A stretch of DNA of 64,000 bases, taken from assembly GCA_964481775.1 (NCBI GenBank), contig CAYZUX010000002.1, positions 31,743 to 95,742 on the forward strand, given 5' to 3'. This DNA is from OLB16 sp964481775. GTDB taxonomy: Bacteria > Hinthialibacterota > Hinthialibacteria > OLB16. A program made the translations under genes and the position numbers. The notes under the pieces are model-generated. The model had not been told where the DNA came from, ran no database searches, and was given only the letters and a program-made list of their open reading frames with translations. Shown in pieces: positions 32,454-41,487 of the stretch; position 1 is the first letter of the stretch, and every line of letters starts with the position of its first letter.

Positions 32454-33749
32454 ATGAACTTCTGGAAGATAATCATACTGACCGGGGTGGTCTTGAACAT
32501 GCTTCTCACAGGTGTGGGATACGGGCAAGTCAGCTATTTTGTGGATTGCCGTATAGAAGGAGCGGTGGGAGATGGATTGACCGATGATACCGCGGCTATC
32601 CAGTCCGCGCTGAACAAGGCGGGTCTCCAACAAGGGGGGGTGGTTTTACTCCCCGCTGGTTACTACCGGATCGAGGGAAACCTGACCATTCCTTCCGGAG
32701 TCACACTCCAGGGGATCTGGGACAGCCCTCACCATGAGGACCAGACATGGGGGAGCTCTCTTTTCGCGATTTCCGGAGCGGGACAAGCCACCGGTACTCC
32801 CCTCATCAATCTCTCCCCCAGTAGCGCCGTACGGGGACTCAAGATCTTTTACCCCCAGCAGGATGTGAACAATATCAAACCCTATCCCTATGCAATCCGT
32901 GGCAGTGGCATGGAGTGCACAGTGGACAATGTCACCCTGGTGAATGCCTACCAGGGCATTGATTTCACCCCGGCGCATGAGCTTCATACCATTCGCTATG
33001 TGCGTGGGTGTGTCCTCAAACAAGGGATCATTGTGGACAACTGCACCGATATCGGACGGATTGAAAATGTCCACTTCAATCCCCATTACTGGGCCCGTGC
33101 CAAATCCGCTCCCGGATACACCGGATTCCCCGGTAATGGCTGGGATACGCTGGTAAACTATGTCAACAACAATCTGGATGTGTTCATTTTCGCCCGCAGT
33201 GACTGGGAGTATGTGTTCAATACCTTTGCCTGGGGATTCAAGACCTGTTACCGGTTCGTGGATCGCGGAAATGGCAGTTGCAATGGGAACTTCCTGGGTA
33301 TTGGGGCCGATGGGGGCCAGTATTGCGTGTGGGTGGAAAAGACTCAGCCCCCTGGATTACTCATCACCAATGGGCAGTTCGTATCCTTTGCAGGAACTAA
33401 TCCAACAGAAATCTTTACAACCCCAGGGTTTACAGGCGTCGTTCAACTTTCCAACTGCTCATTCTGGGGACCCACCAAACGCTGTGTCTACCAGCAGGGG
33501 AATGGTCTGGTTTCTCTACACCAATGCAACTTCCGTGAGTGGAACAACTCAGTTCCCGCGGTGGAGGTGGTCAGCGGTGAGCTGACTGTCACCAACTGTA
33601 ATTTCGCCCTTAATCAAAAGCATATCAAAGTCAACAGCGGAGCGGGTAAACCAATCCTGGCAAATAACCGTTACAAGGGAAGTGCCCAAATTGAGGGGGC
33701 TGTGGAAGGTTCCAGCAGCGCCGATAACGGCACTGAGCTTTACAAGTAA
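32454..33749 (+). CDS. Secreted right-handed beta-helix protein, pectate-lyase-3 family
   Basis: GGAGG before the ATG at 32454 sets the start, giving 431 residues with a signal peptide (about 1-25). The GDGLTDDTAAIQSALNKA segment is the hallmark of the pectate lyase/GH28-related superfamily. It is followed by GGVVLLPAGYYRIEGNLTIP and many short Asn-rich beta-helix coils (VDNVTLVNAYQG, VQLSNCSFWG, LTVTNCNFALN). It likely binds or cleaves a polysaccharide; catalytic residues are not assignable. It is divergent from recN. Confidence 0.82.
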   Translation: MNFWKIIILTGVVLNMLLTGVGYGQVSYFVDCRIEGAVGDGLTDDTAAIQSALNKAGLQQGGVVLLPAGYYRIEGNLTIPSGVTLQGIWDSPHHEDQTWGSSLFAISGAGQATGTPLINLSPSSAVRGLKIFYPQQDVNNIKPYPYAIRGSGMECTVDNVTLVNAYQGIDFTPAHELHTIRYVRGCVLKQGIIVDNCTDIGRIENVHFNPHYWARAKSAPGYTGFPGNGWDTLVNYVNNNLDVFIFARSDWEYVFNTFAWGFKTCYRFVDRGNGSCNGNFLGIGADGGQYCVWVEKTQPPGLLITNGQFVSFAGTNPTEIFTTPGFTGVVQLSNCSFWGPTKRCVYQQGNGLVSLHQCNFREWNNSVPAVEVVSGELTVTNCNFALNQKHIKVNSGAGKPILANNRYKGSAQIEGAVEGSSSADNGTELYK

Positions 33750-33769
33750 GGAGGCGTTGAGAATCTTCA

Positions 33770-34600
33770 ATGAGACTGACCCTGGGACACAGCCCGGATC
33801 CTGATGATGCCTTCATGTTCTACGCCCTCGCGAAGGACAAGATCGATCAGCGGGGTTATCAGTTTGAGCACATACTGCAGGATATCGAGACGCTCAATCG
33901 ACGCGCGTTGCGTGGCGAGCTCGACATCACCGCCATCTCGGTTCATGCCTATGCCAGCGTCCTCGACAAGTATGCCCTTCTTCCCAGCGGTTCGAGCATG
34001 GGGGATGGATATGGCCCCATGGTGGTGGCGAAAAAACCCGTTATGCTCAGTGATCTTCCAGGTTTGAAAATCTCGATCCCTGGTGAGATGACCACTGCCT
34101 TCCTGGCGCTCAACCTGTGCATCGGAAAGTTTTCGTATGAAATCGTCCCCTTCGACCGGATTTTCGAACACGTGGAGAGCGGCAAGTCCGATGCGGGGTT
34201 GATTATCCACGAGGGCCAGTTGACCTGGGCGGAGCGAGGACTCAATCTGGTAGTCGACTTGGGAGTCTGGTGGCAACAGGAGACAGGGCTTCCCCTCCCC
34301 CTGGGGGCCAATGCGATTCGAAAAGATCTCGGTACAAAGGTGATGAGTGAAGTTTCGGACCTGTTGCACGAGTCGATCCAGTACAGCCTCGATCACCGTG
34401 CCGAAGCGGTGCAACATGCCCTGCAATGGGCACGTGACATGGAGGCCCCTCTTGCCGACAAGTTCGTCGGCATGTATGTCAACCACTGGACACTGGATTA
34501 CGGAGCACGCGGAAGAGAGGCAATCAGAGCCCTGTTGCGCGCCGGATATGAAAAAGGGCTCCTCCCCAATCCCGTGGAACTGGAGTTTGTGGGGGGGTAG
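33770..34600 (+). CDS. mqnD: 1,4-dihydroxy-6-naphthoate synthase of the futalosine menaquinone pathway
   Basis: The 276-residue protein has hallmark motifs SPDPDDAFMFYALA, SGKSDAGLIIHEGQLT and LPLPLGANAIRKDLG. MqnD converts cyclic dehypoxanthine futalosine to 1,4-dihydroxy-6-naphthoate. MqnA is a related family, but the GLIIHEGQLT and LPLPLGA motifs fit MqnD better. Its presence implies menaquinone respiration, consistent with the Rieske/b complex and the multiheme cytochrome in this window. No other mqn gene is adjacent. Confidence 0.9.
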   Translation: MRLTLGHSPDPDDAFMFYALAKDKIDQRGYQFEHILQDIETLNRRALRGELDITAISVHAYASVLDKYALLPSGSSMGDGYGPMVVAKKPVMLSDLPGLKISIPGEMTTAFLALNLCIGKFSYEIVPFDRIFEHVESGKSDAGLIIHEGQLTWAERGLNLVVDLGVWWQQETGLPLPLGANAIRKDLGTKVMSEVSDLLHESIQYSLDHRAEAVQHALQWARDMEAPLADKFVGMYVNHWTLDYGARGREAIRALLRAGYEKGLLPNPVELEFVGG

Positions 34601-34618
34601 AACAACTTGGTGGACAGC

Positions 34619-34713
34619 TCCCCCCACCCCACCCTCCCCCGCAAGGGGGGAGGAGATGTGTGAACTGTTATCTTCTTTTGTTTTCCTCCCCCCTTGCAGG
34701 GTAGGGTGGGGGG
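34619..34713. repeat. C-rich palindromic element between mqnD and rph
   Basis: Two imperfect inverted arms of about 30 bp flank a 29-nt AT-rich centre. Each arm contains its own stem CCTCCCCC/GGGGGAGG. It starts shortly after the mqnD stop codon and ends before rph. It resembles paired REP units and may also stop transcription. Confidence 0.75.
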
Positions 34714-34738
34714 ATAGAAAAACTGAAATGGAGACTCC

Positions 34739-35467
34739 ATGACTGAGAGATTCGATGGACGCAAACCGGGGGAGATCCGCCCGGTCAAGATGACGGTGGG
34801 GTTCCTGGAAACCGCCGAGGGCTCCTGCTGGATCGAGTTCGGAAAAACCAAAGTGCTCTGCACCGCGAGTTTCCAGGACACACTGCCCAGCTGGAAGACA
34901 GACAGTTCCGGCTGGGTGACCGCCGAATATGCAATGTTGCCAAAATCTTCGAAAACCCGCATCTCGCGCGAAATCAATCGTCCCAAGGGGCGTACCGCCG
35001 AAATCCAGCGCCTGATCGGCCGTTCCATCCGTGCGGTGACGGACTTCGATGCGCTCGGAAACCGGATGGTGAACATCGATTGTGATGTTATTCAGGCCGA
35101 TGGCGGCACGCGCACAGCGGCGGTAACCGGCGCGATGGTGGCCTATTGGGAGGCCTGCCACCTGATGGCAACTGCGGGAGTCTTTGCCCGCTGGCCGATC
35201 CGGGAGCTGCTCGCGGCGGTCAGCGTTGGCAAAGTGAATGGTGAAACCCTTGTGGATCTTTGTTACGCCGAGGACAGCACCGCTGAGGTAGACATGAATG
35301 TGGTTATGACCGAGTCGGGGGAATTTGTGGAGGTCCAAGGGACCGCCGAATCCAAGCCATTCTCAAAGGCTGATCTGGATGAGATGCTCTCCCTTGCAGA
35401 AGTGGGGATTCGTGAACTGCTGGCTAAACAGGTGGAGGTGTTGAAGGACCTGAAAGCGCCTGTATAA
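34739..35467 (+). CDS. rph: Ribonuclease PH
   Basis: The 242-residue protein has the usual length and motifs: the N-terminal RFDGRKPGEIRPVKMT, the phosphate-binding region ISREINRPKGRTAEIQRLIG, and DVIQADGGTRTAAVTGA and DLCYAEDSTAEVDMNVVMT with catalytic acidic residues. It trims tRNA 3' ends phosphorolytically. The palindromic element just upstream separates it from mqnD. Confidence 0.97.
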   Translation: MTERFDGRKPGEIRPVKMTVGFLETAEGSCWIEFGKTKVLCTASFQDTLPSWKTDSSGWVTAEYAMLPKSSKTRISREINRPKGRTAEIQRLIGRSIRAVTDFDALGNRMVNIDCDVIQADGGTRTAAVTGAMVAYWEACHLMATAGVFARWPIRELLAAVSVGKVNGETLVDLCYAEDSTAEVDMNVVMTESGEFVEVQGTAESKPFSKADLDEMLSLAEVGIRELLAKQVEVLKDLKAPV

Positions 35468-35490
35468 GGCCGAAAAAAAACCGGTCAGCT

Positions 35491-35623
35491 GGCCCTGGAG
35501 TTGGACTCCAGGGCCAGGGCCTTCTGTGGGAGTTGTACTCCCACAAACCCTAACCTGATCGTAGCTTTCAGCGGAGTTCAACTCCGCTAAAAGGATTCCG
35601 CCCACGAGTGCAACTCGTGGGCG
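35491..35623. repeat. Composite element of four GAGT-N3-ACTC hairpins (copy 1)
   Basis: Four perfect hairpins, each with a 3-nt loop, lie at 35491-35515 (11-bp arms), 35525-35545 (9 bp), 35570-35588 (8 bp) and 35599-35623 (11 bp). All share the inner GAGT/ACTC core while their outer stems differ but pair perfectly. The element sits between rph and tyrS. A second copy with the same order of hairpins, reversed, is at 57245-57377. Function is unknown. Confidence 0.92.
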
Positions 35624-35647
35624 AGCTTAATCGCATAAGAGAGACTC

Positions 35648-36919
35648 ATGTCAAACGTCATAGAAACCCTTCAAGAACGCGGCTTCATCGAGCGGATCAC
35701 TGATCCTGAGCTCAGTTCTCTTTCGGAAAAGAAATGTCTCACGGTTTATTGCGGTTTCGACCCGACAGCCGACAGTCTTCACGCCGGAAATCTGGTGGCA
35801 ATCCTGGCCCTGTCGCATTTCCAGCGGGCCGGACACAAGCCGATCGCGCTGGTGGGAGGAGCAACAGGGCTGATTGGAGATCCAAGCGGGAAGAAAGATG
35901 AACGCAAGCTCCAGACTCGTGAAATGGTCGAGAGAAATGTCGAGGGAATCAAAAAGGTTTTGGCCAAGTTCCTCCGCTTCGAGGGAGAAAATGCCGCCAT
36001 CATTGTCAACAACCATGACTGGATGGGGCCGATCACCTTCCTCGATTTCATTCGTGATATCGGCAAGCATGTCCGCATCACCGAGATGCTGGCACGCGAG
36101 TCGGTGAAGGCGCGTATCGATTCCGGGGCAGGGATGTCCTTTACCGAGTTCTCCTACCAGCTGCTCCAGGCCTATGACTTTTATTATCTCCACAGTCACT
36201 ATGGTTGTGATTTGCAAATCGGCGGCAGCGACCAGTGGGGCAACATCACGGCGGGAACCGATCTGATTCGTCGCCTGGGAGGAGAACAGACCTACGGCCT
36301 GGTCTGTCCGCTCCTGACCACCTCCTCCGGTCAGAAGTTCGGTAAATCGGAACAGGGCGCGATCTGGCTCACTGCGGACCGTACCAGCCCCTACCAGTTC
36401 TACCAGTACTGGATCCGTACCGAGGATGCCGATGTGGGGCGTTTCCTGCGGATGTTCACCTTCCTGCCCCTGGCGGAGATCGAGCAGCTGGAACGCCTCA
36501 CGCAAGAGAAACCGGAAGCCCGCGAGGCCCAGAAGAAACTGGCCTGGGAAATCACCTGCCTGGTGCATGGTGAGGAGGAGGCCAAGGCCGCGCTCAAAGC
36601 CAGCGAGGCGCTTTTTGGAGGTGAACTCGCGGGGCTTGCAGCGGGTACGATCCTCGATGTGTTCTCGGAAGTACCTTCGTTTGAACTGGACCGGAAACGT
36701 TTGAATGAGGGGCTCTCTCTTGTCGATGCACTTGTTGAAAGCAACCTGGCGGGATCGAAGGGTGAATCCCGCCGTCTCATCCAGGGCGGCGGTGTTTACA
36801 TCAACAACCGCAAGGCCGAGGGAGATGAGAAGATTACTCCAGACTATCTTCTGGATGGTGGACTATTGGTCTTACGAGTGGGGAAAAAGAAGTATTGCCT
36901 GGGTAGGGTGAATGAATGA
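35648..36919 (+). CDS. tyrS: Tyrosyl-tRNA synthetase
   Basis: The 423-residue class I synthetase has GFDPTADSLHAGNL (HIGH equivalent), GGSDQWGNITAG and KFGKSEQGAIW (KMSKS equivalent). Its C-terminal S4-like domain (about 355-423) contains SRRLIQGGGVYINNRKA. It charges tRNA-Tyr. The end overlaps queE by 8 nt, so the two are co-translated. Confidence 0.97.
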   Translation: MSNVIETLQERGFIERITDPELSSLSEKKCLTVYCGFDPTADSLHAGNLVAILALSHFQRAGHKPIALVGGATGLIGDPSGKKDERKLQTREMVERNVEGIKKVLAKFLRFEGENAAIIVNNHDWMGPITFLDFIRDIGKHVRITEMLARESVKARIDSGAGMSFTEFSYQLLQAYDFYYLHSHYGCDLQIGGSDQWGNITAGTDLIRRLGGEQTYGLVCPLLTTSSGQKFGKSEQGAIWLTADRTSPYQFYQYWIRTEDADVGRFLRMFTFLPLAEIEQLERLTQEKPEAREAQKKLAWEITCLVHGEEEAKAALKASEALFGGELAGLAAGTILDVFSEVPSFELDRKRLNEGLSLVDALVESNLAGSKGESRRLIQGGGVYINNRKAEGDEKITPDYLLDGGLLVLRVGKKKYCLGRVNE

Positions 36920-37565
36920 GTCCACGCTTCTCATCACTGAGATGTACCCCTCGATTCAGGGAGAGAGCACCTGGGCGGGGTTGTCCTGTTTTTTCATCCG
37001 TCTGACCGGCTGCCCCCTGCGGTGCCGTTGGTGCGACACGACCTATGCCTTCCATGGTGGCAAGCGGATGCCCATCCCGGAGATCCTCGCGGCGGTTGAT
37101 GCCTCCGGTATCAACCTGGTGGAGGTCACCGGGGGCGAACCCCTGGCGCAACATAATTGTCCCCTTCTCTGCCAGGCTTTGCTTGATGCAGGAAAGACCG
37201 TTCTCATCGAAACCGCTGGGTCTCACCCAATCGAGGTCCTTCCCGAAGGTGTCATCCGGATCATGGATCTCAAGTGCCCCGGGTCAGGCGAGGTGGAAAA
37301 GAACTTGTGGAGCAACCTCGATCACCTCAATGAACGTGATGAAGTCAAGTTTGTCATCTCATGCCGCGAGGATTTCGAGTGGGCCAGGGATGTAGTCAGA
37401 GAGCACCGTCTTGAGAGGCGGGTCCATGCTGTGCTCTTTTCGCCTGTTTTTGGAGAAATCGACATGGCGGAGCTGGTGGCATGGATCCTCGCGGACAAGT
37501 TGCCGGTGCGTTTCCAGTTGCAGATGCACAAGTTCATCTGGGAACCCACACGGAAAGGGGTGTAA
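36912..37565 (+). CDS. queE: 7-carboxy-7-deazaguanine synthase
   Basis: The 217-residue radical SAM enzyme has CPLRCRWC, the cluster-binding CxxxCxxC, preceded by the usual SIQGESTWAGLSCFFIRLTG, and then VEVTGGEPLAQHNC. It forms the 7-deazaguanine core from 6-carboxytetrahydropterin in queuosine synthesis. queC follows after a palindromic element. No preQ1 riboswitch was seen upstream. Confidence 0.96.
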   Translation: MNESTLLITEMYPSIQGESTWAGLSCFFIRLTGCPLRCRWCDTTYAFHGGKRMPIPEILAAVDASGINLVEVTGGEPLAQHNCPLLCQALLDAGKTVLIETAGSHPIEVLPEGVIRIMDLKCPGSGEVEKNLWSNLDHLNERDEVKFVISCREDFEWARDVVREHRLERRVHAVLFSPVFGEIDMAELVAWILADKLPVRFQLQMHKFIWEPTRKGV

Positions 37566-37620
37566 CCTCACCCCTCTGTCCCCTTCTCCTCGCGGGAGAG
37601 GGGGACAGGGGGGTAAGGTT
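37564..37620. repeat. 57-nt palindrome between queE and queC
   Basis: A nearly perfect inverted repeat with ends AACCT/AGGTT encloses C-rich and G-rich arms and a short loop TCGC. It begins at the queE stop codon. Its sequence is related to the element at 39164-39258 (shared CCTCACCCC and GGGAGAGG blocks). It is a mobile-type palindrome that could also act as an attenuator before queC. Confidence 0.8.
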
Positions 37621-37638
37621 ATTAATAAGGAGCCTTAT

Positions 37639-38328
37639 ATGAAAGCCGTTGTGCTTCTCTCCGGTGGTCTGGATTCCGCCACAGTCCTCGCGCTCGCTCG
37701 ACAAGAGGGGCGTGAATGTTATGCCCTTTCGTTCCGGTATGGCCAACGGCATGTGTATGAACTCGAGGCCGCCGGGAAAGTCGCGCGCTCGCTTGGAGCC
37801 AAGGAGCATCTTGTCTTCGATATCCCTCTGAACCGTTGGGGCGGATCGGCGTTGACCTCGGAAATCGAGGTTCCCAAGGATCGTACGGGCGACGAGATGT
37901 CCCATGGCATCCCGATCACCTATGTCCCCGCGCGCAACACGGTTTTTCTCTCACTCGCATTGGCCTGGTCCGAGGTATTGGAGGCGGGTGAAGTCTGGAT
38001 CGGGGTGAATGCGCTGGATTATTCCGGATACCCCGATTGCCGTCCGGAATTCATCCAGGCATTCCAGGAGGTGGCACGTCTGGGAACCAGGACTGGGGTG
38101 GAGGGAACACTCCCCCTCCAGATCCGTGCACCACTCCAGTTTCTCACCAAGGCGGAGATCATCCGGACCGGCACAGACCTTGGGGTGGATTACAGTCTCA
38201 CCCGTTCCTGCTATGACCCACCCTCAGCGGATTTGCACTGCGGACACTGTGATTCCTGCCTGCTGCGCAAGAAAGGTTTCATCGAGGCGGGAGTTGAGGA
38301 TCCAACCTCTTATGCCAGACAGAGATAA
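37639..38328 (+). CDS. queC: 7-cyano-7-deazaguanine synthase
   Basis: The protein is 229 residues from the ATG at 37639, with AAGGAG upstream. It has the N-type ATP pyrophosphatase P-loop VVLLSGGLDSATVLAL, the HGIPITYVPARNTVFLS segment, and C-terminal zinc cysteines (SCYDPPSADLHCGHCDSCLL). It converts 7-carboxy-7-deazaguanine to preQ0, the step after QueE. Confidence 0.97.
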   Translation: MKAVVLLSGGLDSATVLALARQEGRECYALSFRYGQRHVYELEAAGKVARSLGAKEHLVFDIPLNRWGGSALTSEIEVPKDRTGDEMSHGIPITYVPARNTVFLSLALAWSEVLEAGEVWIGVNALDYSGYPDCRPEFIQAFQEVARLGTRTGVEGTLPLQIRAPLQFLTKAEIIRTGTDLGVDYSLTRSCYDPPSADLHCGHCDSCLLRKKGFIEAGVEDPTSYARQR

Positions 38329-38346
38329 AAACAGGGGCCGGAATAT

Positions 38347-39074
38347 TTATTTGGCCACAAACTGTTGGTCGGAACGGTACAGGATGTCCCCATAACTTCG
38401 AGTCCCATTGGTCGGGCTATAGGGTGTTGTGTAAGGGGTTTCCCGCAGAGCATCAGGGCCATAACCGATCAGAATATAGGCATCCTGACGGATAGGAGAC
38501 ACCATCCGGGTTCCAGGTGCGCAATCCGGTCCATCGGGTCTCCAGCATCCAAAGACACCAAGTAATCGCTTTTGCTCAGTTTCATGTCAGCTGCTTCACG
38601 GTCAATGTACATGTAGGAAACAGGTTTCTTGATATCCTCCGTGATCAGAGACTTGTCCCCATCAATGAAAAATGGATCTGGCGGGACTGTGCTCATATAC
38701 TTTACGGGGGTTGTCAGCGGGGTGAAGAGGCCCGAGGTTCCACCTCTCCAATCGCCCCGGTGCCAGCTGCAACAGGCTTTGAAGGATGGGCTGGGATACA
38801 TGGGGCCGCCCCGGAAACGGGCCTGGACGATCTGCATGTTGTCATCATCCCAGTAGTCCACCAACAGGACTCCTCGTTCCAGCCGCAACGATTCGATGGC
38901 GGTAGCCAGGCTTTTCATGTCCGAGCTTTCCCGGACCACCTTGGCCCGTGTCTGAGCCTCAAGAAAATTGGGCAATGCGATCCCGATCAGGATCAGGATG
39001 ATGGCGATGACAATGAGGAGCTCGATCAGTGTGAACGCGCGTGTGTTGAGATGGAGCAGATGATTCCTGGGCAT
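38347..39074 (-). pseudogene. Type II secretion/type IV pseudopilin with frameshift near the C-terminus
   Basis: From the ATG at 39074 the protein has a prepilin leader and helix (TRAFTLIELLIVIAI; Ala instead of Gly before the cleavage site) followed by ALPNFLEAQTRAKV and a globular domain. The frame stops at 38469. However, from about 38515 a second frame continues with the conserved tail AYILIGYGPDALRETPY and ends at 38347 (AKStop). One missing base near 38500-38520, such as a C in the CCC run, would restore about 240 codons. It is either a recent frameshift or a sequencing error. The protein would be a surface pseudopilin of the kind abundant in PVC-like bacteria. Confidence 0.85.
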
Positions 39075-39163
39075 GCTTGGACCTGACCTTCCCTTCCCTG
39101 TGGTAAATTGAGTATACCGAGCACAAGTTAAGGCTGTCTATAGCCAGAATGGGAGGCGAAAAA

Positions 39164-39258
39164 AAGACCTCACCCCCCTGCCCCCCTCTCCCGCTGGGCG
39201 AGGGGGGAGACGTTCCCCCTTCTCCTCATGGGAGAGGAGGGCAAGGGGGTGAGGTCTT
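39164..39258. repeat. 95-nt palindromic element downstream of ilvH
   Basis: Outer arms read AAGACCTCACCCCC and GGGGGTGAGGTCTT, with C/G-rich inner hairpins. It lies just after the ilvBH operon and before the pseudopilin gene, both on the minus strand, and shares blocks with 37564-37620. It could serve as a terminator for ilvBH. Confidence 0.8.
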
Positions 39259-39275
39259 CTGTTACTCCAGCAACC

Positions 39276-39785
39276 TCAGGTCAGTTCTTTCCCGCGGGCA
39301 ATGATCAACTTACCCGAACGGATCATCTCGATGATGCCATACTTGTTGAGCATCCGTTCCATGGCATCGAGTTTCTCCGAATCGCCGGTGATTTCGACAA
39401 TCAGGCTCTCATCGCCGATATCGACTGTCTTGGCACGAAAAACATCCACGATCTGGAGAATTTCGGTCCGGTTGCCGACATCGGCCCTGATCTTGAACAA
39501 AGCCAGCTCACGGACCACCGACTCCTCACCGGTGTGTTCAGCCACACGAACCACATCCACCAGCTTATCCAGCTGCTTGATGATCTGATCCAGCACGGCA
39601 GGGTCACCCTTGCTGACAATCGTCATCCGGGAGAAGCCCTCGTAATGCGAGGAGCTGACCACCAGCGAGTCGATATTATAGGCACGCCGGGCGAATACCT
39701 GGGCCACCCGGCTCAAGACGCCCGGACGGTCATGGACATAGACGCTGATTGTGTGCTTGCCGTTTTGTGAGATTGTCGTTTCCAT
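39276..39785 (-). CDS. ilvH: Acetolactate synthase small (regulatory) subunit
   Basis: The 169-residue protein has an ACT domain (HTISVYVHDRPGVLSRVAQVF, YNIDSLVVSS) and the C-terminal ALS_ss domain (LALFKIRADVGNRTEILQIV, TGDSEKLDAMERML). It confers valine feedback on the catalytic subunit encoded 1 nt upstream. Confidence 0.96.
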   Translation of the reverse strand: METTISQNGKHTISVYVHDRPGVLSRVAQVFARRAYNIDSLVVSSSHYEGFSRMTIVSKGDPAVLDQIIKQLDKLVDVVRVAEHTGEESVVRELALFKIRADVGNRTEILQIVDVFRAKTVDIGDESLIVEITGDSEKLDAMERMLNKYGIIEMIRSGKLIIARGKELT

Positions 39786-39786
39786 T

Positions 39787-41487
39787 TCAGGTACTCCCTT
39801 CCGGCTTGGCCATCTTATGCTTGGGGGCCTCGATCAACATGTCTCGAATCGCTGCTCCCGCTGGAATCATCGGGAAAACATTCCCTTCTTTCTCGACCAC
39901 GGCATCCACGATACACGGGCCCTCATTATAGTTGATGGCTTGCGTCAGAACCCGCTTGATATCTCCAATCCGGCGGATGCGGAAGCCCTTGGCGCCATAG
40001 GCCTCGGCCAGCTTCACGAAATCCGGGTTGCCTTGGAGATCGACACCCGAGAGTCGGTTCTCGAAAAAGAGCTCCTGCCATTGGCGAACCATCCCGAGAT
40101 AGGAGTTGTTTATGATCAACACCTTGACCGGGAGTTTGTGAATCACCGCTGTAGCCAGCTCGGCCAGGGTCATCTGGAATCCGCCATCACCCACAATCGC
40201 CCAGACCTGTTCATTGGGACGTCCGAACTGGGCACCAATCGCTGAGGGGAAACCATAACCCATTGTGCCTGCGCCACCGCTCGAGAGCCACTGATGTTCG
40301 AATGTGGTCCGGTAGAACTGCGCCGCCCACATCTGGTGTTGCCCCACATCGGTGGTCACGATGGCTTTTCCACCGGTCAGCTTGTAGAGCGTGTCGATCA
40401 CGAATTGCGCATGCAGCCCGCCCCTTTGGGGGTACTTCAAAGGATAGGTCTTCTTCCACCCGTTGATGCGATCCAGCCACTCCCTGGTATCCAAGGGGTG
40501 AACATGCTTGAGCAGCTCCTCGATGATGAGCCGTGCATCGCCAGCCAGGCAGACATCGGGTTGAACCACCTTGCCGAATTCCGCCTTGTCGATGTCGACA
40601 TGGATTTTTTTGGCGGTGGGGCAGAACTCACTGAGCTTCCCGGTAATACGATCATCCCAACGTCCCCCGATACACAGGATCAGATCGCAGTCCACAACAG
40701 CCTTGTTGGCATAGGCGGTTCCATGCATTCCCATCATGCCCAGCGAGAGGTCATGGGTTTCCGGAAAACCGCCTTTCCCCAACAGGGTGTTGACCACTGG
40801 AGCGCGCAGCTTCTCAGCCAGGGCCTTGGCCGCTTTAGCCGCCTTGGCAATCACCACTCCATGACCCACGTAGATGAGGGGGCGTTTGGAATCGGCGATC
40901 AATTCCGCCGCCTTGTAGATATCCGCCATCTCACACATGGAAGGATAACGGTAACCTGGCAGCTCCAGTTTCTCCGGGAAAGAGGTGGAGCATTCTTTCG
41001 AGGCCACATCCTTGGGAACATCGATCAAGACAGGCCCAGGCCGGCCAGTCTGACAGATAGTGAAGGCCTCCTTCATGACCCGTGGAAGGTCATTCGTATC
41101 CCGGACCAGGTAAGAGTGCTTGACCACAGGAATGGTGATCCCGAAGATATCCGCCTCCTGGAAGGCATCCTTGCCCAGCATCGGAGTGATCTGCTGACCC
41201 GAAATAACCACCATGGGGACCGAATCCATGTGAGCGGTCAGCATTCCGGTGACTGTATTGGTCGCTCCCGGACCGCTGGTGACCAGTACCACTCCCGGCT
41301 TGCCGGTCACTCGCGCATAGCCATCGGCCATGTGACAGGCGCCCTGCTCATGACGCGTAAGAATTAACCGGATCTTCGATTCGAGAATGGAATCGTAGAC
41401 CGGCATGACAGCTCCGCCGGGGATGCCGAAAGCAAACTCGACATTCTCTCTTCGGAGGGCCTCGATGATCGCATCTGAACCTAACAT
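39787..41487 (-). CDS. ilvB: Acetolactate synthase large (catalytic) subunit
   Basis: The 566-residue ThDP enzyme has the N-terminal catalytic Glu region ILTRHEQGACHMADGYARVTG, the FAD-domain middle part, and the C-terminal ThDP/Mg motif GDGGFQMTLAELATAV with later NNSYLGMVRQWQELFF. It condenses pyruvate for branched-chain amino acid synthesis. It forms a two-gene operon with ilvH; the upstream region is unusually AT-rich. Confidence 0.97.
   Translation of the reverse strand: MLGSDAIIEALRRENVEFAFGIPGGAVMPVYDSILESKIRLILTRHEQGACHMADGYARVTGKPGVVLVTSGPGATNTVTGMLTAHMDSVPMVVISGQQITPMLGKDAFQEADIFGITIPVVKHSYLVRDTNDLPRVMKEAFTICQTGRPGPVLIDVPKDVASKECSTSFPEKLELPGYRYPSMCEMADIYKAAELIADSKRPLIYVGHGVVIAKAAKAAKALAEKLRAPVVNTLLGKGGFPETHDLSLGMMGMHGTAYANKAVVDCDLILCIGGRWDDRITGKLSEFCPTAKKIHVDIDKAEFGKVVQPDVCLAGDARLIIEELLKHVHPLDTREWLDRINGWKKTYPLKYPQRGGLHAQFVIDTLYKLTGGKAIVTTDVGQHQMWAAQFYRTTFEHQWLSSGGAGTMGYGFPSAIGAQFGRPNEQVWAIVGDGGFQMTLAELATAVIHKLPVKVLIINNSYLGMVRQWQELFFENRLSGVDLQGNPDFVKLAEAYGAKGFRIRRIGDIKRVLTQAINYNEGPCIVDAVVEKEGNVFPMIPAGAAIRDMLIEAPKHKMAKPEGST

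Noticed and set aside
33767..35338. A 523-codon open frame on the minus strand across mqnD and rph
   Set aside because: It runs antisense to two well-recognised genes and through a palindromic repeat, and its protein has no family features.
36880..37638. A preQ1 riboswitch for queE/queC
   Set aside because: queE overlaps tyrS, and the gap before queC is filled by a repeat palindrome without the aptamer pattern.
34619..39258. Repeated GC-rich palindromes that could suggest a CRISPR array
   Set aside because: There are no regularly spaced direct repeats with unique spacers; units are single palindromes between genes.
40294..41367. A 357-codon plus-strand open frame
   Set aside because: It is antisense to ilvB, which shows all ThDP-enzyme motifs.
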